From positions 5,416-69,415 of the forward strand of contig CAWKDK010000002.1 of assembly GCA_963848375.1 (NCBI GenBank): a stretch of 64,000 nucleotides of DNA. The letters are read 5' to 3'. The stretch is from JAJPJE01 sp963848375. Lineage in GTDB: Bacteria > Acidobacteriota > Terriglobia > Terriglobales > Acidobacteriaceae. The translations under genes and the position numbers were made by a program. The notes under the pieces are model-generated. The model had not been told where the DNA came from, did not search any database, and saw nothing but the letters and a program-made list of their open reading frames with translations. Below, in pieces: positions 1 to 11,577 of this stretch. Position 1 is the first letter of the stretch; the number at the start of each line of letters is the position of its first letter.

Positions 1-1
1 C

Positions 2-1045
2 TTTACCAAGCTGCTCTACGCGGTTGAGGATCTGTTTGAGAAGCTGCCAGTCGACGCCATGTGGTGGCCGGCCATTGGCGCCCTTGGCCTGGGAATCATT
101 GGCTATTTCGTTCCGCGGGTGCTCGGCGTTGGCTACGACACCATCTCCGATATCCTGACCGCCCGCCTCGCGCTGGAAGTCCTGCTGCTGGTGATGATCT
201 TCAAGTCTCTGGCGCTGGTGATCTCGCTTGGCTCCGGCACCTCCGGAGGCTTGCTAGCGCCCATGTTCATGGCCAGCGCCGCCATGGGGTCGGCGTTCGC
301 CATGATCGTGAATCACTTCGTTCCAGGTGCACACCTCGCACCGGGAGCTTTCGCCCTGGTCGCTATGGGCGCTGTATTCGGAGCAGCTTCGCGCGCCACC
401 TTCACCTTCATCATCTTTGCTTTTGAACTCACACGCGACTACAACTCGGTGCTGCCGCTGATGCTGGTCAGCGTAATTGCCGACTCGATTGCCATGCTGA
501 TGCTGCGCAGTTCCATAATGACCGAGAAGCTGGCGCGTCGTGGGTTGCGCATTCACCAGGACTACGAAGCCGACGTCCTGCAGGTGGTGAGCGTCAGCGA
601 GATCATGGATCGGGAAGTCCCGACCCTATACGAAGGTATAACCCTCCGCACTCTCGCCGACCAAATTGCGAATCATGACCCGGCGGTGACCCGGCATCAC
701 GGAATGATCGTGACCGACGACCAAGGTCGACTGGTCGGAATCATCACCCGCAGTGATCTGATACGCGGGTTGGAGCAGGATCCGAGCGGGGCATCAACGG
801 TTCTCCAGGTCGCCTCACGCGAGCCGGTAGTGGCCTATCCTGACGAGACACTGCATGAGGCAGCCAATCGCATGCTGCGCCATGGCTTTGGACGACTGCC
901 GGTAGTCTCACGGGATAATCCGAAAAAAGTGATCGGCTATTTAGGCCGCGCGCAGATTCTTGCGGCGCGTATGCGCAGGATCGAAGAAGAGCATTTGCGG
1001 GAACCGGGCTGGATCGGCAGGTTTCGGAGGCAAGCCGAAGGCTAG
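2..1045 (+). CDS. ClC-type chloride channel/antiporter, C-terminal part with CBS pair (5' truncated by window)
   Basis: The frame is open from the first bases of the window, so the true start lies outside. The visible 347 residues hold the last transmembrane helices of a ClC protein, including the GSGTSGGLLAP segment that corresponds to the GxFxP anion-coordinating motif of the family, then a cytoplasmic tail with two CBS domains (roughly the last 150 residues; SEIMDREVPTL and LQVASREPVVAY begin the repeats). ClC proteins move chloride, often in exchange for protons. The stop overlaps the stop of the convergent protease gene by two bases. A second, separate ClC gene lies at 41655-43433. Confidence 0.9.
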   Translation, partial: FTKLLYAVEDLFEKLPVDAMWWPAIGALGLGIIGYFVPRVLGVGYDTISDILTARLALEVLLLVMIFKSLALVISLGSGTSGGLLAPMFMASAAMGSAFAMIVNHFVPGAHLAPGAFALVAMGAVFGAASRATFTFIIFAFELTRDYNSVLPLMLVSVIADSIAMLMLRSSIMTEKLARRGLRIHQDYEADVLQVVSVSEIMDREVPTLYEGITLRTLADQIANHDPAVTRHHGMIVTDDQGRLVGIITRSDLIRGLEQDPSGASTVLQVASREPVVAYPDETLHEAANRMLRHGFGRLPVVSRDNPKKVIGYLGRAQILAARMRRIEEEHLREPGWIGRFRRQAEG

Positions 1046-1959
1046 TTGCCGGATTCGGCTTTCTGCATGGCATTCTGCAAGAGTGGCTTCAACGACTCCG
1101 TCGTGATTCCGATGGTGCCTCCGGTGAAGCCGTCGATGTAGGCGGCGTTCACGGCGATTGCCTCGCCGTTCGAGTTGAAGACCGGGCCGCCGCTGCCGCC
1201 CTGTGCGGTAGGCGCATCGTAAATCAGCTTCTCGCCGACGATGTCACTCACGTGACCGCAGGTGGACGACGGACGAATCAGGTCGTGTTGAGCCAGGTCG
1301 GACGCAATCTCGATCGCATCCTTCTTGGAAGCCAGACGGCTGAACACGTTGCTCGGCGACTTGGCGAGCATGGCTGACACGCCCAGGGGATATCCAACAA
1401 CCACGACCGGATCTCCTGCGTTCGGCTTCTCCGGAGCCAATGCAATCGGACGAATCTTTTTCATCAGCTCGGTCGGAGTGAAGCGCGCAACTGCCAGGTC
1501 CTGGTCGGGCGAAACCTGCACATCGAAAAGAGTCACCGACTTTGCCAGACTCGGGAAGAAGGCGACCATTTTTTCGATGCGCGGCTTGGCGCCTCCATTG
1601 ATGCGGGCTTCATCATCCGGATCTTCGTACCAAGGTTGGACCACGTGGCGGTTGGTCGCAATCAGCCCATCCGCAATCACAAATCCGGTGCCGGATACTC
1701 GGGTTCGACGCACGTTTCGACTCAGGGACGAACTCGACGGGGTCATGCTATAGACGCTGTATATGTAGCAGATGGAGTCGCGGTGCTGTCGGAGTACCAC
1801 AGACGGCATCGCCTGCTCCTGATGCAGGCGATCGATCTCAGACGAGAGATGGGCGATTTGATTCCGGAGTTCCGCTTCACCGCTGCGCGCGGGAAGGAAT
1901 TGGAATCCCACCAGGCAAGCTAGAACAGCCGGCCCAACAAGCCGGATTAATCGCCACAT
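1042..1959 (-). CDS. Trypsin-like serine protease, membrane-anchored
   Basis: A 305-residue chymotrypsin-fold protease related to the HtrA protease domain but without a PDZ domain. The catalytic triad is visible: His in IATNRHVV, Asp in PDQDLAVARF and Ser in AQGGSGGPVF. The N-terminus has a hydrophobic segment (WRLIRLVGPAVLACLVGF) followed by a short heptad-like stretch (LRNQIAHLSSEIDRLHQEQ), so the protease is probably tethered outside the inner membrane. I chose the ATG at 1959 because it opens directly on the hydrophobic anchor; the frame runs on to 2151 but that extension is not protein-like. Substrate unknown. Confidence 0.82.
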   Translation of the reverse strand: MWRLIRLVGPAVLACLVGFQFLPARSGEAELRNQIAHLSSEIDRLHQEQAMPSVVLRQHRDSICYIYSVYSMTPSSSSLSRNVRRTRVSGTGFVIADGLIATNRHVVQPWYEDPDDEARINGGAKPRIEKMVAFFPSLAKSVTLFDVQVSPDQDLAVARFTPTELMKKIRPIALAPEKPNAGDPVVVVGYPLGVSAMLAKSPSNVFSRLASKKDAIEIASDLAQHDLIRPSSTCGHVSDIVGEKLIYDAPTAQGGSGGPVFNSNGEAIAVNAAYIDGFTGGTIGITTESLKPLLQNAMQKAESGN

Positions 1960-2101
1960 CGAGCACCACCAGCGGATCCAGGAACTCGAGCGCGATCCGC
2001 CGAGACACAAGAAATCCGTATGACCTGATAATTGGTTTCGTATTAGCGGTGCAAAGATGCCTGAAGGCTGCTGGAGATCGCGCGCTGATCTCTGGGAGCG
2101 G

Positions 2102-3304
2102 TCAAACGCTAACGAAGATGCGCTTCCGGTACAGGGGATAGAGCAGAGCAAGATTCAAGAACACAATCGTGACAGCGTAGGCGAGCGATGCGTGCACCGG
2201 CTGCAGAAATCCCGCGAAGACGTGATTGCCCCACTCGTGCAGGGTGAGAACTCCGGCTCCGGTGTTGACATGAATCTTGTCCAGCAACGTGGTGATGACA
2301 CTCGACAAGGCGAACGCAAGAATCGCATTCGTCCCGAAGATAAGCAGAGGAGACGCCCATCGCCGGAAGCGCCACACGTCGACGACGATGTAGCACGCTG
2401 CGAACGTCAGCAGGCTGATGCCGCCACTGAAGAGGGCGAAAGTGCTCGTATAGATTCGCTTATTGAGGGGCAGGTACGGCGTAAGCAGGAGTCCGGCGAT
2501 CGTGAGCAGAGTGCCCGCAATTACCATTCCCAGCACACGACGCTGGACCGGTTGTTCTTTACGCAACCATTTTCCTGCCAAGATTCCGATCAGCACGACC
2601 GCAATCGCCGGCAGCGTCGACAGCATGCCCTCTGGATCGTAGGTGACGCCGTAGCCGGGAGTGAGTCCCCAGGCCCACAGGTGATTGATGCCGAAGATCA
2701 TGCGGTCGATATACGCCGGAAGATTGCCGAGAGAGTCGAGCCGGCCGGGGCCAAATCCGGGAACTGGCACGAGCTTCAGCAGCGCCCAATATCCCACCAG
2801 GATGACGACGATAAGCGTGGTGAAGATCGCCGTCTGCCGCGAACGTGATTTCTCATCGCGACCCGTAGCAAGATACAAGAGACCGGCAATGAGATAGCAG
2901 ATGGCGATGCGCTGCAGGATGCCGGGAATACGTAGCGTGTGCAGGTGATAGTCGGGGAAGCCGTTCACCGCCAAGCCAATCACAAAGATGATTGCCGCGC
3001 GGCGGACCACATGCTTCGCCAGAGTCGAACGTAGCGATCCCTTCTGCAGTCGCGATGCAAATGACAACGTGATTGCAACTCCCACGATAAACAGGAACGA
3101 CGGGAAGATCATGTCCGTCGCCGTGGCGCCGTTCCATTGCGCATGCAGAAGCTGCGGGTAGACGAAGCTATAGCTGCCGGGATCGGTGACGAGCACCATG
3201 CCAGCGATGATCAGCCCGCGGAACACGTCGAGTGACACGAGCCGCGAGTCCGTGCTTTTTGAGGGCATCGTTACAACGGAAGCGGGAGCGGTTTGGGTGA
3301 CCAT
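2102..3304 (-). CDS. Multi-pass membrane acyltransferase-like protein (HGSNAT / DUF5009 family)
   Basis: A 400-residue protein with about ten hydrophobic helices. The N-terminal block SLDVFRGLIIAGMVLV and the following HAQWNGATATDMIFPSFLFIVG are hallmarks of the family that includes human heparan-alpha-glucosaminide N-acetyltransferase; in that family a His in the first loop carries the acetyl group, and a His is present here. In bacteria the family is poorly characterised but often sits with sugar-degrading genes; no such neighbours are seen here. It is followed on the same strand by the protease gene at 1042-1959. Confidence 0.8.
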   Translation of the reverse strand: MVTQTAPASVVTMPSKSTDSRLVSLDVFRGLIIAGMVLVTDPGSYSFVYPQLLHAQWNGATATDMIFPSFLFIVGVAITLSFASRLQKGSLRSTLAKHVVRRAAIIFVIGLAVNGFPDYHLHTLRIPGILQRIAICYLIAGLLYLATGRDEKSRSRQTAIFTTLIVVILVGYWALLKLVPVPGFGPGRLDSLGNLPAYIDRMIFGINHLWAWGLTPGYGVTYDPEGMLSTLPAIAVVLIGILAGKWLRKEQPVQRRVLGMVIAGTLLTIAGLLLTPYLPLNKRIYTSTFALFSGGISLLTFAACYIVVDVWRFRRWASPLLIFGTNAILAFALSSVITTLLDKIHVNTGAGVLTLHEWGNHVFAGFLQPVHASLAYAVTIVFLNLALLYPLYRKRIFVSV

Positions 3305-3445
3305 GGTGGGGATCGATCAGGCGTCGGAAACTCGCTGCCTGATTTCTAAGTCCGCCCAAAATAGCAGAAGGCGTGGGTGGGGGACCTGAAGTTTTCTTAA
3401 GTCCCCACCCAGGCCTGAGTTGGGATCCCGCTACTTCGATTTCGG

Positions 3446-3790
3446 CTACTTCGACTTCGCCGGCTGCTTCGCGATGATCTGATCTTTGATCTTGTTGTAG
3501 GTCGCTTGCGGCAGAACCTTCTTGTTGACCAGGTCCGTCTTGGTTTTATATGGCCGGTTGTCGATGATCTTCTGCGAGTACGCAGCGCCGATTCCCGGCA
3601 GCGCATCGAGCTGATCCTTGGTTGCGGTATTGATGTCCAACTTGTCGCCAGTGGCCGGAGCCGTTGCGGCGGGTGTCTTGGAAGCTGGTTTCGATGCCGT
3701 GGACGTAGCTTGGCTGAAAGCCGATCCTGCAAGACTGAGAGTCAATGCCAACGCCAGCAGTAGACGTGAAAACAAACGCACAGTAGTCAT
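3446..3790 (-). CDS. Secreted helix-hairpin-helix protein, ComEA-like
   Basis: 114 residues with a cleavable signal peptide (LLLALALTLSLAGSAFSQA), a Thr/Ala/Pro/Lys-rich linker, then one helix-hairpin-helix unit beginning LDINTATKDQLDALPGIG and ending near YNKIKDQIIAK. This is the DNA-binding module found at the C-terminus of the competence protein ComEA. It may bind DNA in the periplasm, but no other competence genes are near, so a role in uptake is inference only. Confidence 0.8.
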   Translation of the reverse strand: MTTVRLFSRLLLALALTLSLAGSAFSQATSTASKPASKTPAATAPATGDKLDINTATKDQLDALPGIGAAYSQKIIDNRPYKTKTDLVNKKVLPQATYNKIKDQIIAKQPAKSK

Positions 3791-3853
3791 GCATGCCTCC
3801 TGATAATCTGCGCGCGTATTTTACGTGAAAGTGGCGGGCGCTGCTAATCCGAG

Positions 3854-4114
3854 CTAGTCCGGCTGGCCGACGCCGAACAGTTCACTCATCTCGTCGTAGA
3901 GGAATCCTTCTCCCGGACGGTACGGCTGCACCCACGTCCCGTTGATCACGAACTGCGGAATGGCGCGCTTTCCTGTACGTCGAATCACTTCTTCTGCCGC
4001 ACCCGGCGTGTTCTCGATATCGATTTCGCGATAGAGGATGTTGTGTTGGGCCAGGAAGCGCTTGGCTTCGCGGCAGTCGGGGCACCACTTGCTCGAGTAA
4101 AGAAGTAATTCCAT
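3854..4114 (-). CDS. Glutaredoxin-family thiol oxidoreductase
   Basis: An 86-residue thioredoxin-fold protein. The redox motif CPDC follows the first strand (LLLYSSKWCPDC), and the cis-proline region is AIPQFVINGTWV, which resembles NrdH/Grx-like proteins that reduce small disulfides. The C-terminal tail PYRPGEGFLYDEMSELFG is longer than minimal glutaredoxins. Cytoplasmic, no signal peptide. It stands alone between the HhH gene and the divergent serine hydrolase. Confidence 0.85.
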   Translation of the reverse strand: MELLLYSSKWCPDCREAKRFLAQHNILYREIDIENTPGAAEEVIRRTGKRAIPQFVINGTWVQPYRPGEGFLYDEMSELFGVGQPD

Positions 4115-4325
4115 GTGTCTGATTATTGTCGCAGATTGAGTGCAGATTTGGAACAGCTCGCGTGGTTCGCTACTTCCATGTTTTCAAAGGTTTAGCAAAG
4201 TTCAGTGCTGGGCTGGTGCTCGCATCCCGGCCGATTCTGGTGCCGAGACCGCCCCTCGGTGAGCCACAGCACATCCGGTGACCCACCGCAATTGCTAAGC
4301 TCCGTGCGCACTTTGGGAGACCTGC

Positions 4326-5690
4326 ATGCGAATCGCTGCTGTGGCACTGGCTTTTCTGGTAACTGTTTCCGCATTTGCACAAGACGTGGCAACCAAGGCG
4401 GATGAATACCTCTCCGCATGGAGCAAGCAAGGCCGCTTCTCTGGAACGGTACTCATCGCGAAGGATGGCAAGGTTCTTCTGCGCAAGAGCTACGGCATGG
4501 CGAACCTGGAACTCGGCGTTCCGAACTCGCCGGAGATGATCTATCGCATTGGTTCGATCACGAAATCATTCACCGCGCTGGCGATCGTGCAACTGGAAGC
4601 GCAGAAGAAACTGAGCGTACAGGATCCGGTAGTAAAGTACGTCCCCGAAGTGCCGAAGGCGTGGCAGTCGATCACGATTCAACAATTGCTCACGCACGTC
4701 TCCGGGATTCCTGATTTCACGCGGACGGCGGCCTATGGTAAAGGCGAAGATCCATTGCGAATCGAGCACGCGATAGAGGAGCTGGCTGCGCAGCCATTAG
4801 TCTCCGCGCCGGGCGAAAAATTTGCTTACAGCAATTCTGGCTACATCTTGCTGGGCCTCGTGATCGAGAAAGTTTCCGGTGCCAGCTACGAGCAGTACAT
4901 CACCGACAACATCCTCAAGCCCGCTGGGCTGGAAAATACAACCTACGATCACGTGCGGCCAATCGTGAAGAACCGGGCCAGCGGCTATGTGTTCGACGGC
5001 GATCACCTGGTAAACGCCGACATGGGCGACATGTCGGGAACACATTCGGCGGGCGCGCTGCATTCCACGGTCGATGATCTATATAAATTCGATCAGGCTC
5101 TTGCCGATGGAAAGATCTTTCCCAAGGCGCTTCTCGACGAAGCTTTTCAGCCGCGCGTGAAATGGGCCGCGCCTCCACCGTTCAACCTGGACGCGTGGTA
5201 CGGCTATGGATGGATGAGCGGCGCGGATTTCGGACATAAGTACCTCATGCACGGAGGCTGGGTAAACGGTTTCATCACCGAGTTCACCCGATACCCGGAC
5301 GACAAGCTGGTGATCATCCTGGCGAGCAACATCGAAGGGCCGCAAATCATCGCCATCCAGCAGGGACTCAGCGCGGTCGCTTTTGGACAGCCATATGAAG
5401 TCCCGACGATGCACAAGCGCGTGGAAGTGGCAAAGAACATCCTTGATCGCTACGTCGGCACCTATCACGTGGTGCCCGGGCTCGATCTCAAGATTTTCTT
5501 CGAAGGCGACCGGCTCTTCGCACAGGGAACGAACCAGCCGAAATTCCAGATGATTCCCGAATCGGACACCGATTTCTTTTTCTATGCGGTCGATAGCCGT
5601 GTGCACATGGACGTAGACGCCTCCGGCAAGGTGAAACAGGTCAAAGTGCGCGTGAACGGGCAGGACCTGGTCGGCATGCGCACCGAATAA
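4326..5690 (+). CDS. Secreted serine hydrolase, class C beta-lactamase / PBP4* family
   Basis: 454 residues with an N-terminal signal (IAAVALAFLVTVSAFAQ). The penicillin-binding-protein-like core shows the nucleophile motif SITK (S-x-x-K), the YSN motif in FAYSNSGYILLG and HGG (MHGGWVNGF) in place of the KTG triad. A C-terminal domain of about 110 residues of the type often fused to these hydrolases follows. The family includes D-aminopeptidases, esterases and DD-peptidases, so true beta-lactamase activity should not be assumed. Start: ATG with GGAG at about ten bases upstream. Followed after 50 bases by the dipeptidase gene in the same direction, a possible peptide-processing pair. Confidence 0.87.
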   Translation: MRIAAVALAFLVTVSAFAQDVATKADEYLSAWSKQGRFSGTVLIAKDGKVLLRKSYGMANLELGVPNSPEMIYRIGSITKSFTALAIVQLEAQKKLSVQDPVVKYVPEVPKAWQSITIQQLLTHVSGIPDFTRTAAYGKGEDPLRIEHAIEELAAQPLVSAPGEKFAYSNSGYILLGLVIEKVSGASYEQYITDNILKPAGLENTTYDHVRPIVKNRASGYVFDGDHLVNADMGDMSGTHSAGALHSTVDDLYKFDQALADGKIFPKALLDEAFQPRVKWAAPPPFNLDAWYGYGWMSGADFGHKYLMHGGWVNGFITEFTRYPDDKLVIILASNIEGPQIIAIQQGLSAVAFGQPYEVPTMHKRVEVAKNILDRYVGTYHVVPGLDLKIFFEGDRLFAQGTNQPKFQMIPESDTDFFFYAVDSRVHMDVDASGKVKQVKVRVNGQDLVGMRTE

Positions 5691-5740
5691 TGCAGTCGAG
5701 GTGAGTTGATATACTGCGAGTCCCACGGGATACATCGAAC

Positions 5741-6838
5741 ATGGATCGCAGATCGTTTCTCGCTCTTTCAGGTGGCGCCGCGCTAGCGGCGTCGCTGCAT
5801 CCTAATCTCGTTCTTGCGGACGAAACCGTCGCGCAGATCTATCAACAGTCCTTCGTAATTGATTCCTCTGGTGAGGCCGCTGACTTCACCGAGGGATTGC
5901 CGCTCTCGGAGAAGTCACTCAAAGCGGTCAGCGAATCGGGATTGACGGCCATCAACTGGACCGTCTCGATGCCAACATTTGAAGAGACCGTCCCGTACAT
6001 TGCCTTCGTGCAGCAGATCGCGGAAGCCTATCCTTCGCAATTCCTGCTGGTGCGCAAGCACGCCGATCTCGCGACGGCGAAGAAGGACAAGAAGCTTGGG
6101 CTGATCATGGCTTTCCAGCATCCGCAGCCTTTCGACGGCGACCTGGATCGCATTACGACCTTCCGTCGGCTGGGCGTGCGCATCATGCAGCTCACCTACA
6201 ATCGCCGTGGCCTTCTCGGCGATGGCAGCCTCGAGCCGGACAATGCCGGGCTGAGCAAATCAGGACATGAGGCGATCGCGCTGATGAACACGCAGGGAGT
6301 TGGTGTCGATCTGAGTCATTGCGGTCACAAGACCACAGCCGAGGGAATCGCTGCATCGGCTAAGCCGCCGCTGATCACGCACACGGGTTGCAATGCTATC
6401 CACGAACATCCGCGAAATAAGTACGACAGCGAACTGAAGGCGCTGGCGGATAAAGGCGGAGTCGTCGGCATCTACCTCATGCCGTACCTGGGCGGCGCGC
6501 CTAATCAGCCTTCGAAAGAGCTGGTGATGCAGCATATCGATCATGCGCTCAAGATCTGCGGCGAAGATCACGTAGGCATCGGAACCGATGGCGGTATCGA
6601 GAAAGTAGAACTCACGCCCGAACAGGAGAAGGCATTCAAGGACGACGTGGCACACCGTAAAGCTGCCGGCGTCAGCGCGCCGGAAGAAGATCGCTATCCC
6701 TATGTGCCGGATTTAAACGGACCACGCAAATTTGAACTGATCGCAACGGAATTACAGAAGCGCGGCTACAAGAGCGCAACCATCGAGAAGGTGCTGGGAG
6801 GAAACTGGTATCGCGTTTTTGGGGAGATCTGGGTCTAG
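5741..6838 (+). CDS. Tat-exported M19-like (renal dipeptidase-like) protein with degenerate metal site
   Basis: 365 residues starting with a Tat-type leader (MDRRSFLALSGGAALAASL). The fold is recognisable from DLSHCGHKTTAEGI, PPLITHTGC and GIGTDGG, which match the DLSH, His-Ser and GSDFDG regions of membrane dipeptidases. However, the usual first metal motif HxD is replaced by VIDSSGEAAD, and the bridging Glu of the IEGG region is replaced by AFQHPQPF. It may therefore be a catalytically altered or non-peptidase member. The stop overlaps the convergent small gene at 6835-7065. Confidence 0.8.
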   Translation: MDRRSFLALSGGAALAASLHPNLVLADETVAQIYQQSFVIDSSGEAADFTEGLPLSEKSLKAVSESGLTAINWTVSMPTFEETVPYIAFVQQIAEAYPSQFLLVRKHADLATAKKDKKLGLIMAFQHPQPFDGDLDRITTFRRLGVRIMQLTYNRRGLLGDGSLEPDNAGLSKSGHEAIALMNTQGVGVDLSHCGHKTTAEGIAASAKPPLITHTGCNAIHEHPRNKYDSELKALADKGGVVGIYLMPYLGGAPNQPSKELVMQHIDHALKICGEDHVGIGTDGGIEKVELTPEQEKAFKDDVAHRKAAGVSAPEEDRYPYVPDLNGPRKFELIATELQKRGYKSATIEKVLGGNWYRVFGEIWV

Positions 6839-7065
6839 CCGTCGATATCGCTTCGTACGCCGAAGCCCCAGGCTTTCAGCAGATCCTGTGGGACGTACTT
6901 CGAGTCCTTATTCTTCAGAACCCAATCGCGCAGCGCAGCCGATTCCACGTACTCATGCGGCGACAGTTTCAGACGTCGAACGATCTGTTCAAACGCACTA
7001 GGGGTAACGCTGATCGGGGTTATTTCCGGTTTTCCCCAGTTCGGATTGCCACGACGCTTCACCAT
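6835..7065 (-). CDS. Small hypothetical protein
   Basis: 76 residues, hydrophilic, beginning MVKRRGNPNWGKPE. It has a helical middle (AFEQIVRRLKLSPHEYVESAALRDWVLKN) that resembles the length of small DNA-associated or regulatory proteins, but I recognise no named family. ATG at 7065 is preceded by GGGAG at proper distance, which supports real translation. It ends convergently with the dipeptidase gene with a four-base overlap. Confidence 0.6.
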   Translation of the reverse strand: MVKRRGNPNWGKPEITPISVTPSAFEQIVRRLKLSPHEYVESAALRDWVLKNKDSKYVPQDLLKAWGFGVRSDIDG

Positions 7066-7210
7066 GAGTGCTCCCGGTATAAGAACCGCTCCTCTGATAG
7101 TACCTAATTTTCTCGTTTTCCGTGTAGTTCTCGCAAGCCCAACGTACTCTGGTCACATGCGGGCACATAGTTGCGGGTTCGCCGCATGGTTGCGCATAAT
7201 GGAGCCGCTC

Positions 7211-7666
7211 ATGAAGACACGAAAGTCATACTTCCTACTGACGATTCTTGCACTAGCGATAATGGCCGGGCATGTCATGGCCGCCGATGTGCCGGACTCA
7301 GCAGTAATCCAACCAGATGCACTGGTGAAAATCCTTCAGACGAATACCGGCGTGAAGCCGCTGATCCTGCAGGTCGGATTTCAGAAGCTTTACCAACAGG
7401 CGCACATTCCAGGCGCCGAGTACATTGGCGCAGCCACTGAAGCCGCGGGGATTCAAAATCTCGAGAAGCGCGTCGGCAGTTTGCCCAAGAACAAAGCTAT
7501 CGTTCTCTACTGTGGATGCTGTCCGTGGTGGCATTGTCCTAACGTTCGACCAGCATTCGAACTCCTGCACTCCATGGGATTCACCAACGTGAAGGTGCTC
7601 TACATCGCGCAGAACTTCGGCGCCGACTGGGTGAGCAAGGGCTATCCGACGGAGAAGAGCGAGTGA
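7211..7666 (+). CDS. Periplasmic rhodanese-like protein with Cys-rich active loop
   Basis: 151 residues: signal peptide (SYFLLTILALAIMAGHVMA) then a single rhodanese domain with the substrate loop IVLYCGCCPWWHCPN. Rhodaneses use the first Cys after the IVLYC strand to carry sulfane sulfur; here four Cys sit within nine residues, which is unusual. The start at 7211 is set by GGAG six bases upstream; earlier in-frame starts lack a leader. The gene overlaps the next one (GTGA), so both are translationally coupled, pairing a rhodanese with a thiol-disulfide protein. Confidence 0.82.
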   Translation: MKTRKSYFLLTILALAIMAGHVMAADVPDSAVIQPDALVKILQTNTGVKPLILQVGFQKLYQQAHIPGAEYIGAATEAAGIQNLEKRVGSLPKNKAIVLYCGCCPWWHCPNVRPAFELLHSMGFTNVKVLYIAQNFGADWVSKGYPTEKSE

Positions 7667-8205
7667 AGAAGGTTGCAATTAGGCTGATTCTTGCGCTCGT
7701 ACTGCTGGCCTTGGGAATCTATCTTGGAGTTCGTCGACACAGCCAATCGTCCGGCGGAGCAGGACCTCAAGCACTAGGCGAAACGAAGCAACTGAAGGCT
7801 GCACCCGACTTCACGCTCACCGACATCAATGGCCAACCGCTGCGCCTCGCCGATTACAAGGGCAAAGTCGTTCTTCTCGACTTCTGGGCGACGTGGTGTG
7901 CGCCTTGCCGCTCCGAGATTCCTAGATTTGTTGCATGGCAAAAGCAATACGGACCGCAAGGGCTGCAGGTGATCGGCCTGTCCATGGACGACGACTCGAA
8001 GCCCGTGCCTGCCTTTATGCAGCAGTTTGGGATCGACTATCCGGTGGCGCTCGGCGACGCGAAACTGGCGGATCAGTACGGCGGCGTTCTCGGCTTGCCG
8101 GTAACATTTGTCATCGGCCGTGACGGACAGATCTACCACAAGCACATTGGACTGACGGATATGGCACTGCTGGAAGGCGAGATCAAGCAATTACTGGAGA
8201 AGTGA
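7663..8205 (+). CDS. TlpA/ResA-like membrane-anchored thiol-disulfide oxidoreductase
   Basis: 180 residues: an N-terminal membrane anchor (RLILALVLLALGIYLGV), then a thioredoxin fold of the AhpC/TSA-Redoxin type with the catalytic CAPC in FWATWCAPCRSEIP and the cis-proline in GLPVTFVI. Such proteins reduce disulfides outside the cytoplasmic membrane, for example in cytochrome c maturation. GTG start at 7663 overlaps the rhodanese stop. A strong hairpin follows at 8235-8256. Confidence 0.88.
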   Translation: MKKVAIRLILALVLLALGIYLGVRRHSQSSGGAGPQALGETKQLKAAPDFTLTDINGQPLRLADYKGKVVLLDFWATWCAPCRSEIPRFVAWQKQYGPQGLQVIGLSMDDDSKPVPAFMQQFGIDYPVALGDAKLADQYGGVLGLPVTFVIGRDGQIYHKHIGLTDMALLEGEIKQLLEK

Positions 8206-8224
8206 AGCGGCCAGAAATTACAGG

Positions 8225-8256
8225 CGCAAAAAACAGGGGAGCCTCGCGGCTCCCCT
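8225..8256. terminator. Bidirectional intrinsic terminator between tlpA-like gene and clpC
   Basis: Perfect nine-base-pair stem AGGGGAGCC / GGCTCCCCT (8235-8243 and 8248-8256) with a four-base loop. On the minus strand it is followed by a run of six T (the A run at 8228-8233 on the plus strand), so it best serves clpC; on the plus strand only a short TTGT follows. Confidence 0.8.
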
Positions 8257-8294
8257 TTGTGCTTCCATGGTATGGACTTGATTCGCCGCCGTGG

Positions 8295-9581
<1,287 letters not shown>

Positions 9582-10860
9582 GGTCGATCGCCTTGTCTGG
9601 CAGGAAGCGATCTGGAATATAGCGGTTCGAATGCGACACGGAGAAACGGATGGCTTCGTCCGTGTACGTCACCGCATGGAACTTCTCGTAGCGTTCCTTG
9701 ATCCCGGCAAGAATCTGGATCGCATCATCTTCGCCCGGAGGCGGAACCTTCACCGACTGGAAGCGGCGCTCCAGCGAACGATCTTTTTCGATCGACTTGC
9801 GATATTCACCCGGCGTGGTTGCGCCGATGCACTGAATTTCGCCGCGGGATAGCGCCGGCTTCAGGATGTTGGCAGCGTCGAGGGAACCCTCGGCCGAGCC
9901 TGCACCCACCAGCGTGTGTAATTCGTCGATGAAAATGATGGAATTCTGCGATTCCATCAGTTCCTTCATGATGGTCTTCAGGCGCTCTTCGAACTGGCCG
10001 CGGTACTTGGTTCCCGCGACGATGAGCGAAAGATCAAGGGCAAGAATGCGCTTGTCGGCGAGGAATGATGGTACGTCGCCGTCAGCAATGCGTTGTGCCA
10101 GGCCCTCGACGATAGCGGTCTTACCCACGCCCGGTTCGCCGATGAGCACCGGATTGTTCTTGGTACGGCGGCACAGGATCTGCACTACGCGCTCGAGTTC
10201 CTGATCACGGCCGACCAGCGGATCGAGTTGCGTATCCATGGCAGCCTGGGTCAGGTCACGCGAGAACTCGCCCAGCAGGGAAGACTCGCGGTTGCGCTGT
10301 GGTTGCGCCTTTTCCTGGGTGGTGCGTGCCAGTTCCTCGCGGACGCTCGACAGCCGCAGTCCACGTTCATGCAGAATTTCGGCGGCGAAGCATTTCTCTT
10401 CGCGCAGAAGTCCTAATAGAAGATGTTCAGTGCCGATGTGCTTGTGTGACAGCCGCTCCGCTTCTTCGGCCGCATAGGCCAGCACCCGCTTGCATTCATT
10501 GCTCAGGGGCAGGTCTACCGACGTCGAAACTTTCTCCCGGATCGTGGTATGTCCTTCAATCTGCTTGCGGATAGACTCCACCGAAGCATGGGACCGTAAA
10601 AACCGATTCGTCAGAGCTTTGTCTTCGCGCAGCAAGCCTAGCAGCAGGTGCTCCGTTTCGATGTACGGAGAGCCAAACTGGCTAGCCTCGTAGCGTGCAA
10701 AGAAGATCACGCGCCTGGCCTTCTCGGTATACCGTTCAAACATTGAGTTTCCCTCTCCTAATGACCCCAGGGACGATTGTTTCTCGTCGCCAGCCTCTGT
10801 GTTCTTTCTGACCCGCTGCCAACGAGCAACAGCGAGAACCGTCCTTCCAGCAAACCGCCT

Positions 10861-11577
<717 letters not shown>

